NCBI GenBank assembly: GCA_910585965.1
Contig: CAJUHH010000007.1
Location: forward strand, 97,052 to 161,051
Reading direction: 5' to 3'
Length of the DNA stretch: 64,000 bases
Origin: an uncultured Lachnospiraceae bacterium
GTDB taxonomy: Bacteria > Bacillota > Clostridia > Lachnospirales > Lachnospiraceae
How positions within the stretch are numbered: the stretch's first letter is position 1; each line of letters starts with the position of its first letter. Position numbers and translations under genes: made by a program. This document shows, in pieces, positions 1 through 8,494 of the stretch. Below the pieces are notes generated by a model. The model searched no databases. It saw only the letters and a program-made list of their open reading frames with translations, and was not told where the DNA came from.

Positions 1-1515
1 CTTTGCCAGCTCATCCAATCTTCCGCGCAGTTCATCCACAGGAATATTCTGAAAGCCGTCGATATGCCCATGGCGGTATTCCTGCGTTGTCCGCACATCC
101 AACAACGTCACGCTTCCATCGCGGGGCAGAGCCTCCACATCCTCCATATGGAACTGCTTCAAGATGCCGTCAGCTATATTTTCAATCATAAATCCTGCCA
201 TATTTACCGGGTCTTTTGCGGAAGAATAAGGCGGCGCATAGGCCAGGTCCAGTTCCTTCAGCTCGATGGCCGTCATTCCTGCATGAATAGCGGCGGCCAG
301 CACGTCGATGCGCTTATCCACGCCTTCATAGCCTACGATCTGGGCGCCCAGCAAACGGTATGTTTCCTTTTCAAAAACTACTTTCATCGTCATCACTTTT
401 CCGCCGGGATAATAGCCCGCATGATTCATGGGGGAAAGAATCACTTTGTCAACGGAAAGCCCCGCTTTCTTTGCGTTAGTCTCATTGATGCCGGTGACTG
501 CCGCCGTCATATCAAAGATTTTGATCACGGAGCTGCCCTGGGAGCCGGCATAGCGGCTGTCGCCCCCGCATATATTGTCAGCCGCAATGCGTCCCTGTTT
601 GTTGGCCGGGCCAGCCAGCGAGATCAGCGCATCCTGCCCGGTAACGCAATGTCTGACCTGCACCGCGTCTCCTACCGCATAAATATCAGGAACAGAGGTC
701 TCCATCCGTTCATTGACAACGATGCTGTCCTTCATTCCCAGTTTCAATCCGGCCTTTTTGGCAAGCTCCGTATCGGGGGTGACGCCGATCGCCAGCGCTA
801 CCATATCCGCATGAAGCGGCGGTTCGTCTTTTAACAAAACATCCACGCCTCCGTCCTTTTCTTCAAATCCTTCCACCGTATGGCCCAACGCCAGTTTTAT
901 TCCATGCCGGCGCATTTTTGCATGAATAAAAGAAGCCATGTCAGCATCAAAGGGGTTCATCAGCTGCCTTGGGCGCTGAACGATTGTCACCTCCATGCCC
1001 CGTTCCCGGAGATTTTCAGCCAGTTCCAGGCCAATAAAACCGCCTCCCGCCAGCACGGCAGATTTCGGATGATTTTGTTCGATATACTCCTTCATGCGAA
1101 AGGTATCCTCTACGGTGCGAAGCGTAAACAGTTTATCCAGCCCCACGCCGGGAAGCCTTGGCTGCGTCGGTTTCGCTCCGGGAGAAAGGATCAGTTTATC
1201 GTAACTTTCTTCCCATTCATCTCCTGTGATAAGATTTTTCACGGAAACGGCCTTCCGATCAGGATAAATAGCTGTTACTTCATGACGTACCTTCATATCC
1301 ACCCGGAACCGGGAAAAAAAGCTCTCCGGCGTCTGAAGCGTCAGTTCTTCCTGATCCGTAATAACGCCGCCAATGTAGTATGGCAGCCCACAGTTCGCAT
1401 AGGAAATAAATCCCGAACGCTCGAATACAATAATTTCCGCCTCTTCATCCAGCCTGCGAATCCTCGCGGCCGCCGTCGCGCCGCCCGCCACGCCTCCTAC
1501 GATCACCACTTTCAT
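1..1515 (-). CDS. CoA-disulfide-reductase-like FAD oxidoreductase with C-terminal rhodanese domain (partial)
   Basis: This is an FAD/NAD(P)H-dependent disulfide oxidoreductase of the CoA-disulfide reductase / NADH oxidase family, fused to a rhodanese domain. The frame is open from ATG at 1515 to the window edge (505 codons), so the C-terminus is missing. The N-terminus has the FAD-binding GGVAGG dinucleotide motif (residues 7-12) and the single redox cysteine in SYANCGLPYY (Cys42). A second NAD(P)-binding GGGFIG motif follows, then GDA before the dimerisation domain. The last 40 or so visible residues (LLDVRTTQEY...GHI) start a rhodanese domain whose catalytic cysteine lies outside the window. 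The gene starts 1 nt after the small rhodanese stop codon, so the two are translationally linked. The role is likely low-molecular-weight thiol, persulfide or polysulfide reduction; the exact substrate is inferred only. Confidence 0.85.
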   Translation of the reverse strand, partial: MKVVIVGGVAGGATAAARIRRLDEEAEIIVFERSGFISYANCGLPYYIGGVITDQEELTLQTPESFFSRFRVDMKVRHEVTAIYPDRKAVSVKNLITGDEWEESYDKLILSPGAKPTQPRLPGVGLDKLFTLRTVEDTFRMKEYIEQNHPKSAVLAGGGFIGLELAENLRERGMEVTIVQRPRQLMNPFDADMASFIHAKMRRHGIKLALGHTVEGFEEKDGGVDVLLKDEPPLHADMVALAIGVTPDTELAKKAGLKLGMKDSIVVNERMETSVPDIYAVGDAVQVRHCVTGQDALISLAGPANKQGRIAADNICGGDSRYAGSQGSSVIKIFDMTAAVTGINETNAKKAGLSVDKVILSPMNHAGYYPGGKVMTMKVVFEKETYRLLGAQIVGYEGVDKRIDVLAAAIHAGMTAIELKELDLAYAPPYSSAKDPVNMAGFMIENIADGILKQFHMEDVEALPRDGSVTLLDVRTTQEYRHGHIDGFQNIPVDELRGRLDELAK

Positions 1516-1516
1516 A

Positions 1517-1837
1517 TCAACGTTCCACCTTTCCTTTGTAAGCGGCAATACCGCCTATATTCTTTACGTTCGTATATCCCATCCGTCCAAGCGCCCCCGT
1601 CGCCTGACGGCTTCTGCTTCCCGAATAGCAATATACGAAAATAGGGGTATCCTTTTCAGTTACAACGCTGTTTACATTTTCCAAGGATTGAAGCGGTACA
1701 TTCTTACTGCCGGGAATATGTCCTTCCCTATATTCCTGCGGAGTACGGACATCCAGCAGAACTGCCCCGGAAACGCCGCCGCATTCTTTGACCCCCTCAT
1801 TAATATCCGCACTTTTCAAAAAATCAAATAAAGCCAT
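1517..1837 (-). CDS. Single-domain rhodanese (sulfurtransferase)
   Basis: This 106-residue protein is one rhodanese domain. It has LLDVRTPQEYREGHIPGS near residue 30 and the catalytic loop VYCYSGSRSR with the active-site cysteine near residue 70. Rhodaneses of this size carry sulfane sulfur as a cysteine persulfide. A perfect AAGGAGGT sits 6 nt before the ATG at 1837. The gene sits directly before the CoA-disulfide-reductase-like gene, whose own rhodanese tail it resembles, so the pair probably handles persulfide or polysulfide sulfur together. The reaction partner is inferred from the neighbour, not visible in the sequence. Confidence 0.9.
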   Translation of the reverse strand: MALFDFLKSADINEGVKECGGVSGAVLLDVRTPQEYREGHIPGSKNVPLQSLENVNSVVTEKDTPIFVYCYSGSRSRQATGALGRMGYTNVKNIGGIAAYKGKVER

Positions 1838-1886
1838 ACTTATACCTCCTTACGGTATCTCTGTCCTCTGTACCTTCATTAAGTCC

Positions 1887-2453
1887 TCAAGCCCTCGCCT
1901 TGCAGATCAGCTGCGTCATTGTTCCCATAGGACAATATACGCACCAGCTGCGCGGCTTAAACAAAATCATGGTGACAAATCCAAGAACGGTGGAAGTCAG
2001 CATCACACTGTAAAAACCGAACGCAAACTGGGCAACACCCGGATGGAGTAAAGTCCCATGATAAGCCCAATGCCACGGCAGTTTGAAAGTCCACAGCAGC
2101 GTCACCACCTGTTTCAGTCCCTGCATGCCGGCAAATACCAGATACGTATTCCATAGCATCTGGAAAAACATGACAAAAAAGAAGACCAGAAAGCCATAAC
2201 GGAACCATTTGCTTTTCATCCACTTCGGAATATCCTTTTTCCTCGACAGCCCGAAGCGTCCGCCCACGAGCCCGAACAACTGTCCTCTGCCACAGTAGCG
2301 GTTACAATATCCTTTTGTCCCTCCCACAATGGAAATGATAAGCGGAATAAAGAAACACAACAGACCGAGCCATGCGAACAGAATATTAAAAAATCCAAGG
2401 ATCAGATAGGTAAGGGATACGATCCATAAATAGTCATACCAGTGCTTCTTCAT
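1887..2453 (-). CDS. NapH/NosR-type 4Fe-4S membrane protein
   Basis: This 188-residue membrane protein has about four hydrophobic helices (YLWIVSLTYLILGFFNILF at residues 6-25, then helices near 30-45, 85-105 and 145-165). Two cysteine clusters are present, CNRYCGRG and CVYCPMGT, which in the NapH/NosR family bind 4Fe-4S centres at the membrane face. The chosen start (ATG 2453) follows AGGAGGTG and overlaps the ferredoxin stop as ATGA. A longer frame to 2612 exists but overlaps the ferredoxin gene and lacks a ribosome site. It probably passes electrons between a membrane donor and the adjacent ferredoxin and flavoprotein; the direction cannot be told. Confidence 0.8.
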   Translation of the reverse strand: MKKHWYDYLWIVSLTYLILGFFNILFAWLGLLCFFIPLIISIVGGTKGYCNRYCGRGQLFGLVGGRFGLSRKKDIPKWMKSKWFRYGFLVFFFVMFFQMLWNTYLVFAGMQGLKQVVTLLWTFKLPWHWAYHGTLLHPGVAQFAFGFYSVMLTSTVLGFVTMILFKPRSWCVYCPMGTMTQLICKARA

Positions 2454-2665
2454 ATCTGCACCTCCTGAATCCCGATCGCCGACGCGGGACATTCTCTGGC
2501 ACACAGTCCGCATCCCACACATTTTTCCAAATCCACCTTTGCCGCAATCCCCTTCCAAATCCGAATTGCGCCCTTCGGACAGACCTTCGCGCAACAGCCA
2601 CAGGCAACGCATTCATTTACATTTACACAAGCCTTCCTTTTCTTTTTGATTTTTGTCTCCATCAT
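2450..2665 (-). CDS. 2[4Fe-4S] dicluster ferredoxin
   Basis: This 71-residue protein has two classical ferredoxin cluster motifs, CVACGCCAKVCP and CVGCGLCARECP, each followed by hydrophobic spacing typical of bacterial 2[4Fe-4S] ferredoxins. The N-terminus is lysine-rich. The start is a tandem ATG ATG (2665 or 2662). Its TGA overlaps the ATG of the membrane iron-sulfur gene by 4 nt, so the two products are very likely made in step. It is the first gene of the redox operon that continues into the rhodanese and flavoprotein genes. Confidence 0.9.
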   Translation of the reverse strand: MMETKIKKKRKACVNVNECVACGCCAKVCPKGAIRIWKGIAAKVDLEKCVGCGLCARECPASAIGIQEVQI

Positions 2666-2734
2666 TGATAAACCTGCCTTTTTCTCTGATTGATACCAGC
2701 ATAGCAGACCCTCTCATAAACTTCCGTGACATTA

Positions 2735-4333
2735 TCACCAATTCATTGCCTCTTTCCTTCTTTTACTGCCTCTCCAATCGCCGTCCTCTCCTCCCATGTC
2801 AAACACGCCCATACAATCCAGGTCAATGGCAGAAGCATCCACCATGGCAGAAGAATCCGCCCTTTGCCCTTCGTCCGTGGACGGTATCGTTCCGTCCAGC
2901 TGTCCCAGTATGCTCTCCGCCCGCAGCGTAACAGCCAGGTAAAGCATGTCGGCCGCTGCCTCGTATTCCTCATAAGAATAAAAGGCGGTGGGATCCGTTT
3001 CTGCCAAATCATCGATCTGGCTTCGAATACGGAGGAAGGTTTCCTCAAACGCTCCTCCTAAAACATACCCCTCCGCCAGTTCGCGCAGATATCCATGATA
3101 GGCCGCAAGGTATTCTTCGTTTTCCAGCAGGGCATCAAAAAACTCCGTTCCCTGAAAAGGCGTGTCGATGGCTTTATTGACCATCTCGGAAGCGCTTTGC
3201 ATGCCCATCCCGCCAAAAGCCAGATTATAATCCCATGGCAGGATATTCAGCTTTCCATTATATTCATACAGATAATAATTGTGCGCCATATTCCCCGAAA
3301 GGCTGTCCATATTCACAGAAAAGGTATGTACCGCCATATATTTTAACACATTGTCCACGTCCAGATATTCTTCCAGTTCCATTCCGCCGCTTATATTTTT
3401 CAAAGCTGTGACAACTCTCCGATGATCCTGCTTTCCAGTATCCGTCACCTCCCCTTCCCAAATGGCGGAATAGCTGTCTAGTTCATCATCCGTATAATTC
3501 AGGTTCGCTCCTTCGTTCTCCATTCCAGGGCCTCTTCCTTCCCCGCCGTCCATAGGAAAGCCTTTTTTACCGCTCGCAGGATCTTCCGGCGCAAAGTCCC
3601 CGCCGCCCGGCATCGCCGGTTCCTTTCTTTCCATCTCCCATCCCGCCTCCTCAGGCGGCTGCGGCATGCCCTGTTTACCGGACGGCCTTCCTCCCATCTC
3701 CATTTGATCCGGCTTATAAAGCCCGCCGTCCTCCGCGCCGTAATTTCTCAATAAAAAGCTGTCCTCTACCGCCTCCAGAGCCAGGTATACCCCCCAATAT
3801 TCCCCGTTCACCGATATCTCGGCATAATTGTATAAGGAAGCATCCGCACCAAGATAATGGTACATGTCATAAACAATAGCTTCCTTCCTGCTTGTGGCAT
3901 CCGCATAGTTATTATTCAAAATGAGCTTATCCAGCCCCAGGCATGTCTGTCCCTCCACATAATGGTCAAATTCCAGCTTCAGGCTGAACCTGTCCGTTTC
4001 TGGATCCATAGCGATGGCGGATAGGCTCGTGTTCCCCTTCGGCCGTATGCCCACATGATATATTTTCTCCCCATTGATCTCCACATCACAGGAATAATAC
4101 TCCTCCGCAGCGGCGTTATCCAGCATGTCCTCCCAGTCATCCCCGTCCATCCGGATATCCACCTTCATCACTTGGCTGGTATCAAATAATTCCGATACAT
4201 ACCGCATAGACACGACATTCCCCCCAAACGCCTCGGCCAGCTTCTGGGGAAACGCCATCGCCAGAAAACAGGCTGCGACAGCTGCCGCCATCAAAGCGCC
4301 GATTATTTTCGTTATATGTTTATAAGCGATCAT
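2735..4333 (-). CDS. CotH-like (spore coat kinase fold) extracellular protein
   Basis: This 532-residue protein of the CotH family has one N-terminal signal anchor (residues 8-28). Family motifs are IRPKGNTSL near residue 97, a lysine-and-asparagine-rich KLILNNNYAD, and LPWDYNLAFGG near residue 365. In Bacillus CotH the equivalent residues bind ATP-Mg for coat-protein phosphorylation. A Pro/Gly/Met-rich segment (about residues 205-275) interrupts the kinase-like fold, as in many clostridial members. AAGGAGG precedes the ATG. It ends the operon response regulator, kinase, VTC, DUF4956, CotH, a combination common in Lachnospiraceae that hints at a surface or phosphate-linked role. The substrate is unknown. 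Confidence 0.85.
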   Translation of the reverse strand: MIAYKHITKIIGALMAAAVAACFLAMAFPQKLAEAFGGNVVSMRYVSELFDTSQVMKVDIRMDGDDWEDMLDNAAAEEYYSCDVEINGEKIYHVGIRPKGNTSLSAIAMDPETDRFSLKLEFDHYVEGQTCLGLDKLILNNNYADATSRKEAIVYDMYHYLGADASLYNYAEISVNGEYWGVYLALEAVEDSFLLRNYGAEDGGLYKPDQMEMGGRPSGKQGMPQPPEEAGWEMERKEPAMPGGGDFAPEDPASGKKGFPMDGGEGRGPGMENEGANLNYTDDELDSYSAIWEGEVTDTGKQDHRRVVTALKNISGGMELEEYLDVDNVLKYMAVHTFSVNMDSLSGNMAHNYYLYEYNGKLNILPWDYNLAFGGMGMQSASEMVNKAIDTPFQGTEFFDALLENEEYLAAYHGYLRELAEGYVLGGAFEETFLRIRSQIDDLAETDPTAFYSYEEYEAAADMLYLAVTLRAESILGQLDGTIPSTDEGQRADSSAMVDASAIDLDCMGVFDMGGEDGDWRGSKRRKEAMNW

Positions 4334-4355
4334 AGCAAGCCTCCTTATTTAAAGC

Positions 4356-5027
4356 TCAGGCCATATATTCGCCGTTATAACTTACCAGGGTGACTCCGTC
4401 CACCCTTTCTATTCCGTCCAGTCTGTTGACGAAGGAAGTATCCGCATCCTTCATGCGGACTTCCGCCGTCAGTTCGATGCCCGCAGAATTTACCGTCTTA
4501 GACTTTACCACAAACCGTTCCACTTCCTTTTTGACCATCCCTAACGCCTCTTCTTCCGCTTTCCCATCGCCGCAATTCAAGATCAAGATATAAGGGTTTT
4601 CATGTATTTTTCGGTTGGCAAAAACAACCAGTATCGCTCCTATGATCGCCGAACCGATGACTGCCAGGGGAATCATGCCCGCGCCGATTACAATGCCCGC
4701 CGCGATCGCCCAGAACAAATAAACGATTTCCATCGGTTCTTTTATAGCCGCCCGAAAACGCACGATAGAAAGAGCCCCGACCATTCCAAGGGAAAGCACT
4801 ACGTTGGATGTCACCGCCATAATGACCAATGTCGTCACAAGACAGAGTCCTATAAGGGAAAGCGCAAATCCCGAAGAATACATAACTCCATGGAATGTTT
4901 TTTTATAAATAGCAAAAATAAATAATCCGATGACGGCGGCAAACACCATCCCCAGCAAGGTATCGGTGACAGAAAACTCCGTCACGCTTTCCAGAAAACC
5001 TGATTTAAAAATATCGTTAAATGTCAT
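4356..5027 (-). CDS. DUF4956 membrane protein
   Basis: This is a 223-residue protein of the DUF4956 family. It has four predicted membrane helices in its first 140 residues and a soluble C-terminal domain of alternating beta and alpha segments. The conserved GMVGALSIVRFRAAIKEP loop between helices is the family signature. The start at 5027 follows GGAGGAGAGG; a longer reading to 5120 overlaps the VTC gene and adds a basic, unlikely N-terminus. It lies 20 nt after the VTC-domain gene and 22 nt before the CotH-like gene. The three are regularly neighbours, so a shared complex is plausible. No biochemical function is established. Confidence 0.85.
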   Translation of the reverse strand: MTFNDIFKSGFLESVTEFSVTDTLLGMVFAAVIGLFIFAIYKKTFHGVMYSSGFALSLIGLCLVTTLVIMAVTSNVVLSLGMVGALSIVRFRAAIKEPMEIVYLFWAIAAGIVIGAGMIPLAVIGSAIIGAILVVFANRKIHENPYILILNCGDGKAEEEALGMVKKEVERFVVKSKTVNSAGIELTAEVRMKDADTSFVNRLDGIERVDGVTLVSYNGEYMA

Positions 5028-5047
5028 TGATCCTCTCCTCCATTTCT

Positions 5048-5737
5048 TTAGCCGAACCTGCGGCATGCCCCGTATTTGGAAAAAGCCTGCTGCCGAAGCC
5101 CGCCCGTCTGGACGATGCATCGAACCACTTCCGGCAGAAACGCATCGTATTTTATTTCCAATACCATATCCCCCGGCCGGTCAGCCACCCCGATATCCGT
5201 TATCTCTTCTTCCAAGAAACCCCGATGGTACAGCGTCGTCCTGATATCGGAATCAAATGTCACCCTTACATTCCCTGCGGCATACAGATAAGGCTCCCGC
5301 ACATAGGACACCAGCACCCTGGGACGCAGCACCTGGCCGCGCATTTTTGCATATAACTCCCGTACCAGCCTTGAGGGATGCCTTTTCATCCAATCCAGGC
5401 TGCCTTCCAGCAGCTGCCGGCATTCCCTCTCGGTAATTTCTGCATCCAGTTTCATACACAGGCTGCTGTCCTTGATCTTTTTTTCCAATACGATATAGGA
5501 AAAATCATCGTTATAATACCGAATCCTGAACTTTTCCCTTCTGGGAACGCCGTCTATCTTCTCCCGCAGCGCCTTATCTTCATAATTGTCAAAATAAATA
5601 CTCCGTATTCGGTACCTGCCGTCGGCATCCGTATGCGCATCTGCCCTCATCACAGCTTTCAGGCGGCTTTTCAGCTCCAGATACTGGAAATAGCTGATCA
5701 CATATTTCAGCTCATGGCGAAAATGCTTTTGCTCCAT
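5048..5737 (-). CDS. VTC-domain protein (polyphosphate-polymerase-like)
   Basis: This 229-residue protein has the VTC fold of the triphosphate tunnel metalloenzymes. Visible features include FRHELKYVI near the start, YRIRSIYFDNYED, EKFRIRYYN, VLEKKIKDSS and VLEIKYDAFLP. These basic and acidic strands line the tunnel that in the yeast VTC complex polymerises ATP gamma-phosphate into polyphosphate. ATG 5737 is chosen because GGAGGAAG precedes it; a further in-frame start at 5803 adds 22 residues. Together with DUF4956 and CotH it forms a stable clostridial trio. Polyphosphate synthesis is a family-based inference. Confidence 0.85.
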   Translation of the reverse strand: MEQKHFRHELKYVISYFQYLELKSRLKAVMRADAHTDADGRYRIRSIYFDNYEDKALREKIDGVPRREKFRIRYYNDDFSYIVLEKKIKDSSLCMKLDAEITERECRQLLEGSLDWMKRHPSRLVRELYAKMRGQVLRPRVLVSYVREPYLYAAGNVRVTFDSDIRTTLYHRGFLEEEITDIGVADRPGDMVLEIKYDAFLPEVVRCIVQTGGLRQQAFSKYGACRRFG

Positions 5738-5836
5738 TCCTGCTTCCTCCTCTCCGTCCTCTGCCGGCAAAACGGATGTCCCGCCTTGTCCGCGCCAGGA
5801 CATAGGGAAAGTATAACGAGGCTTCCTAAAATGTAC

Positions 5837-7090
5837 TTAAAATGATCTGTGTATTTTTTCTGAACAATGAAAAAGAACCCGGAAGCAGATACTTTTCCCC
5901 TCCGCGCTCCTCACGTCGATCCTTCCTCCATGGGCTTCCGCCGCCGCCCTGGCCATGGACAGCCCGATCCCCGTACCGCCGGTATGGGCGGACCTGGACT
6001 CATCCAGACGGTAAAAACGATCGAATAATCTGTCCAGATCGGAGGTATCCGACAGATGACAGGTATTCCATACCTCTATGCACATCTTTCGCCCCCTGCG
6101 GTAAACATCCAGGCGGATCTCTCCTCCTTCCCCGGAATATTTTATCGCATTGTCCAGAAGAATGGATACCATCTGCTGTATGGAATCCCGGTTCCCATAC
6201 ATGGCCAGCCCTTCCTCTATACGCTGCTTGTACCTTTTCCCTTCCGCCTTCGCCAGGACAGCAAACGGCTCCGCCGCCTCCCATGCCGCATCGCTCAAAG
6301 AAAACCCGCATTTCTCCGGAAACGGCGTTTCTTCATCCAGCCGGGACAATGCCACAAGGTCGTTCACCAGCCTGGCCAAGCGCATCGTCTGTTTCTGTAT
6401 ATTGGCGATCCACTCATCCCCTTCATGTTCCATGGCCGCAATATCGGCGCTGGTAGCAATCGAAGTGATCGGCGTCTTCAGTTCATGGCTGGCATCCGTA
6501 ATAAACCGTTTCTGCTGTTCCATATTTTTGGCATACGGCCTGACGGCATACCTGGAAAAAAAGACTACTAATAAAAAGACTACCAAAAAACTGCCGCTTC
6601 CTATCGCCAGCGACACACAGAGCAAAGTATTCATAAACTGCAAGTCATGGGATGCGTTCAAAAACAATACGCTCATCCCGCCTTCCTCTCTGCTTACATG
6701 ATAGCGGTAATCCCCGTAATATCCTTTTTCCTTCCCTTTCTCCAATACCGCCGCCGTATATCCTTTGGCTGTTTCTTCATCCACAGAAGCAATATGTTCT
6801 TTCGAGACCACTTCGATCTCCCCGTCCAGTCCGCAGCGCATCACAAAGAAACGGGTAGTAAATTCCGCCTCCGGCCCTCCGCCCGGCATATCCGTAAGAG
6901 GAGGCGGAGGGGTCCGCCGGTCCGTCAAAACCCTCCGCTCATGCCGTAAAAGATTTTCTGCCAGATCATCCTGCCTGGCCGCAGTCTGACAGTAATTCAC
7001 GACATTAATCACTGTCACCAGAACCAGCATAACCGTTCCAAAAGCGGCCATCGCCGCCGCAATAAAACGCCGCTGCATTTTTTTTAACAT
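5837..7090 (-). CDS. Sensor histidine kinase
   Basis: This 417-residue orthodox histidine kinase has transmembrane helix 1 at about residues 9-33, an extracytoplasmic sensor of about 120 residues (rich in Pro and Gly at its start), and helix 2 at about 155-178. The HisKA domain carries the phosphoacceptor His202 in SHELKTPIT. The HATPase_c domain has an N-box (DNAIKYS) and G-box (GTGIGLSMARA). Its start overlaps the response-regulator gene by 7 nt. It lies 99 nt before the VTC gene in the same direction, so it probably controls, or is co-expressed with, the VTC/DUF4956/CotH trio. The signal sensed cannot be read. Confidence 0.92.
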   Translation of the reverse strand: MLKKMQRRFIAAAMAAFGTVMLVLVTVINVVNYCQTAARQDDLAENLLRHERRVLTDRRTPPPPLTDMPGGGPEAEFTTRFFVMRCGLDGEIEVVSKEHIASVDEETAKGYTAAVLEKGKEKGYYGDYRYHVSREEGGMSVLFLNASHDLQFMNTLLCVSLAIGSGSFLVVFLLVVFFSRYAVRPYAKNMEQQKRFITDASHELKTPITSIATSADIAAMEHEGDEWIANIQKQTMRLARLVNDLVALSRLDEETPFPEKCGFSLSDAAWEAAEPFAVLAKAEGKRYKQRIEEGLAMYGNRDSIQQMVSILLDNAIKYSGEGGEIRLDVYRRGRKMCIEVWNTCHLSDTSDLDRLFDRFYRLDESRSAHTGGTGIGLSMARAAAEAHGGRIDVRSAEGKSICFRVLFHCSEKIHRSF

Positions 7091-7761
7091 ACCGTTTCCT
7101 CCAGCGAATATCCTGCACCGCGAACCGTCCTTATCTCCACGCCGCTCCCGATCTGCTTAAGCTTCCTGCGCACAAATCCGATATACGTCCATACCACGCT
7201 CACATCTGTCTCCGAATCCTGCCCCCATACCCTGTCCATCAGATGGTTCGTGGAAAAGACAAAATGCGGGTGGCGCATGAACAGTTCTGCCAGCTGGAAT
7301 TCCTTATTATTCAGTCGCACAGACTCCGACTTGCATGCCAGCTCATACCGATTGCAGTCCAGACATGTATCGCCAAAAGATAAAACCAGCTCCTCATATC
7401 CCGTATTCCGGCGCGAAAGCGCCTTCACCCTGGCAATAAACTCCGCGCTCGCAAAAGGTTTGGGCAGATAATCGTCCGCTCCTGCTTCCAGCCCCGCCAC
7501 CCGGTCCTCAATCTCCGCCATCGCCGTCAGCATCAAGACCGGGACTTTCGATTTGCCCTTCCTGATATGGCACAGCACATCCAAACCGCTGATTTTCGGC
7601 ATCATAATATCCAATACAACCACATCGTATTCAGAACCTCGCAGTCTCTCCAGCGCTTCCTCCCCGTCGTGGGCGATATCGACAGAAAACTTATTTTTCT
7701 CCAGCAAGAACTTCAGGCCTTTTGCAAGCTCCACCTCATCCTCGGCAATTAAAATCCGCAC
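7084..7761 (-). CDS. OmpR/PhoB-family response regulator
   Basis: This 225-residue response regulator has a receiver domain (acidic pair EDE at residues 7-9, phospho-acceptor Asp51 in VVLDIMMP, Lys in LPKPF near residue 100) and a C-terminal winged helix (about 130-222, with VWTYIGFVRRKL and TVRGAGYSLE typical of OmpR DNA-binding domains). The start is GTG at 7761 with AAGGAGG 8 nt upstream. It is the promoter-proximal gene of the two-component / VTC operon. Confidence 0.93.
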   Translation of the reverse strand: MRILIAEDEVELAKGLKFLLEKNKFSVDIAHDGEEALERLRGSEYDVVVLDIMMPKISGLDVLCHIRKGKSKVPVLMLTAMAEIEDRVAGLEAGADDYLPKPFASAEFIARVKALSRRNTGYEELVLSFGDTCLDCNRYELACKSESVRLNNKEFQLAELFMRHPHFVFSTNHLMDRVWGQDSETDVSVVWTYIGFVRRKLKQIGSGVEIRTVRGAGYSLEETVC

Positions 7762-7885
7762 GCCCTGACCTCCTTATCCTTTTTCGAATCTATCTTTCCT
7801 TCCGATTTTTCTTCTGTCTTCCTGCATCATACAAAAGCCGGAAACCTGTTTCTAGATTCCCGGCCTACACTTTTATTGATATTGT

Positions 7886-8347
7886 TCATTCTGCTTTCAG
7901 CTTTTTTACTTCTTCAAATGGAAGTCCTGCGTATTCCGCAATTTTTTCAAATGTCAGGATCCCATCTGTCAACATTCTTTTGGCAACCTCTTGCAAAGAT
8001 TCCTTTCTCATATCTTCCATCACTTTACACATTTCTTGGACTCCTTTCGGGTTTTCTTTCAGATACCTTGTTCGTTCTGCCATCAACTCAAAATTCATAT
8101 CATCTGCCCGGGTACAGTTAAAATCATGCATGAGTTTTCCTATGTCGGATTCTCCACGGTATTCACCGTTTACATAAAGGATGTGTTCCCCATCTTCAAA
8201 AAGTTTACCTGTTGCAAGATTGATTCTTTCAATCGGATAAACCGCTTGCCCCCGTCCATAAAAGTCTTTTTCAATAATAAAGATTATATAAGTGTCCGGC
8301 AATTCTTTAAATTCCTGCCCAGAATGGAGATTCTCTATATCCATCAC
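7886..8347 (-). pseudogene. PD-(D/E)XK nuclease-family transposase, 5' truncated
   Basis: The 153-residue frame is the C-terminal part of the PD-(D/E)XK nuclease-family transposase (Rpn/ISNCY-like) that is very common in Lachnospiraceae. Recognisable are DIENLHSGQEFKELP, TYIIFI, HILYVNGEYRG and the closing AKRMLTDGILTFEKIAEYAGL. Reading upstream of the GTG at 8347 the frame continues as YENYHSS but meets a stop about 70 nt further, and no nuclease core is found before the alpha-galactosidase gene. The catalytic N-terminal half is therefore lost. It is a dead fragment between the two-component operon and the sugar locus. Confidence 0.75.
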
Positions 8348-8494
8348 GCTAGAATGGTAGTTTTCGTATCTCCATACTACTACAAATATCTTGATTTTAC
8401 AAGCCGCAGCTATCGCCTTTCTAATTTCCTAGTAACGTTTATCTCCTGGTTTTCTTCTGCCAGCACCCGGAAGCCTTCACCTTTCAAGTCTATT

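Noticed and set aside
1887..2612. Longer start for the NapH-like gene
   Set aside because: It would overlap the ferredoxin gene by 160 nt; ATG 2453 has a clear AGGAGGTG.
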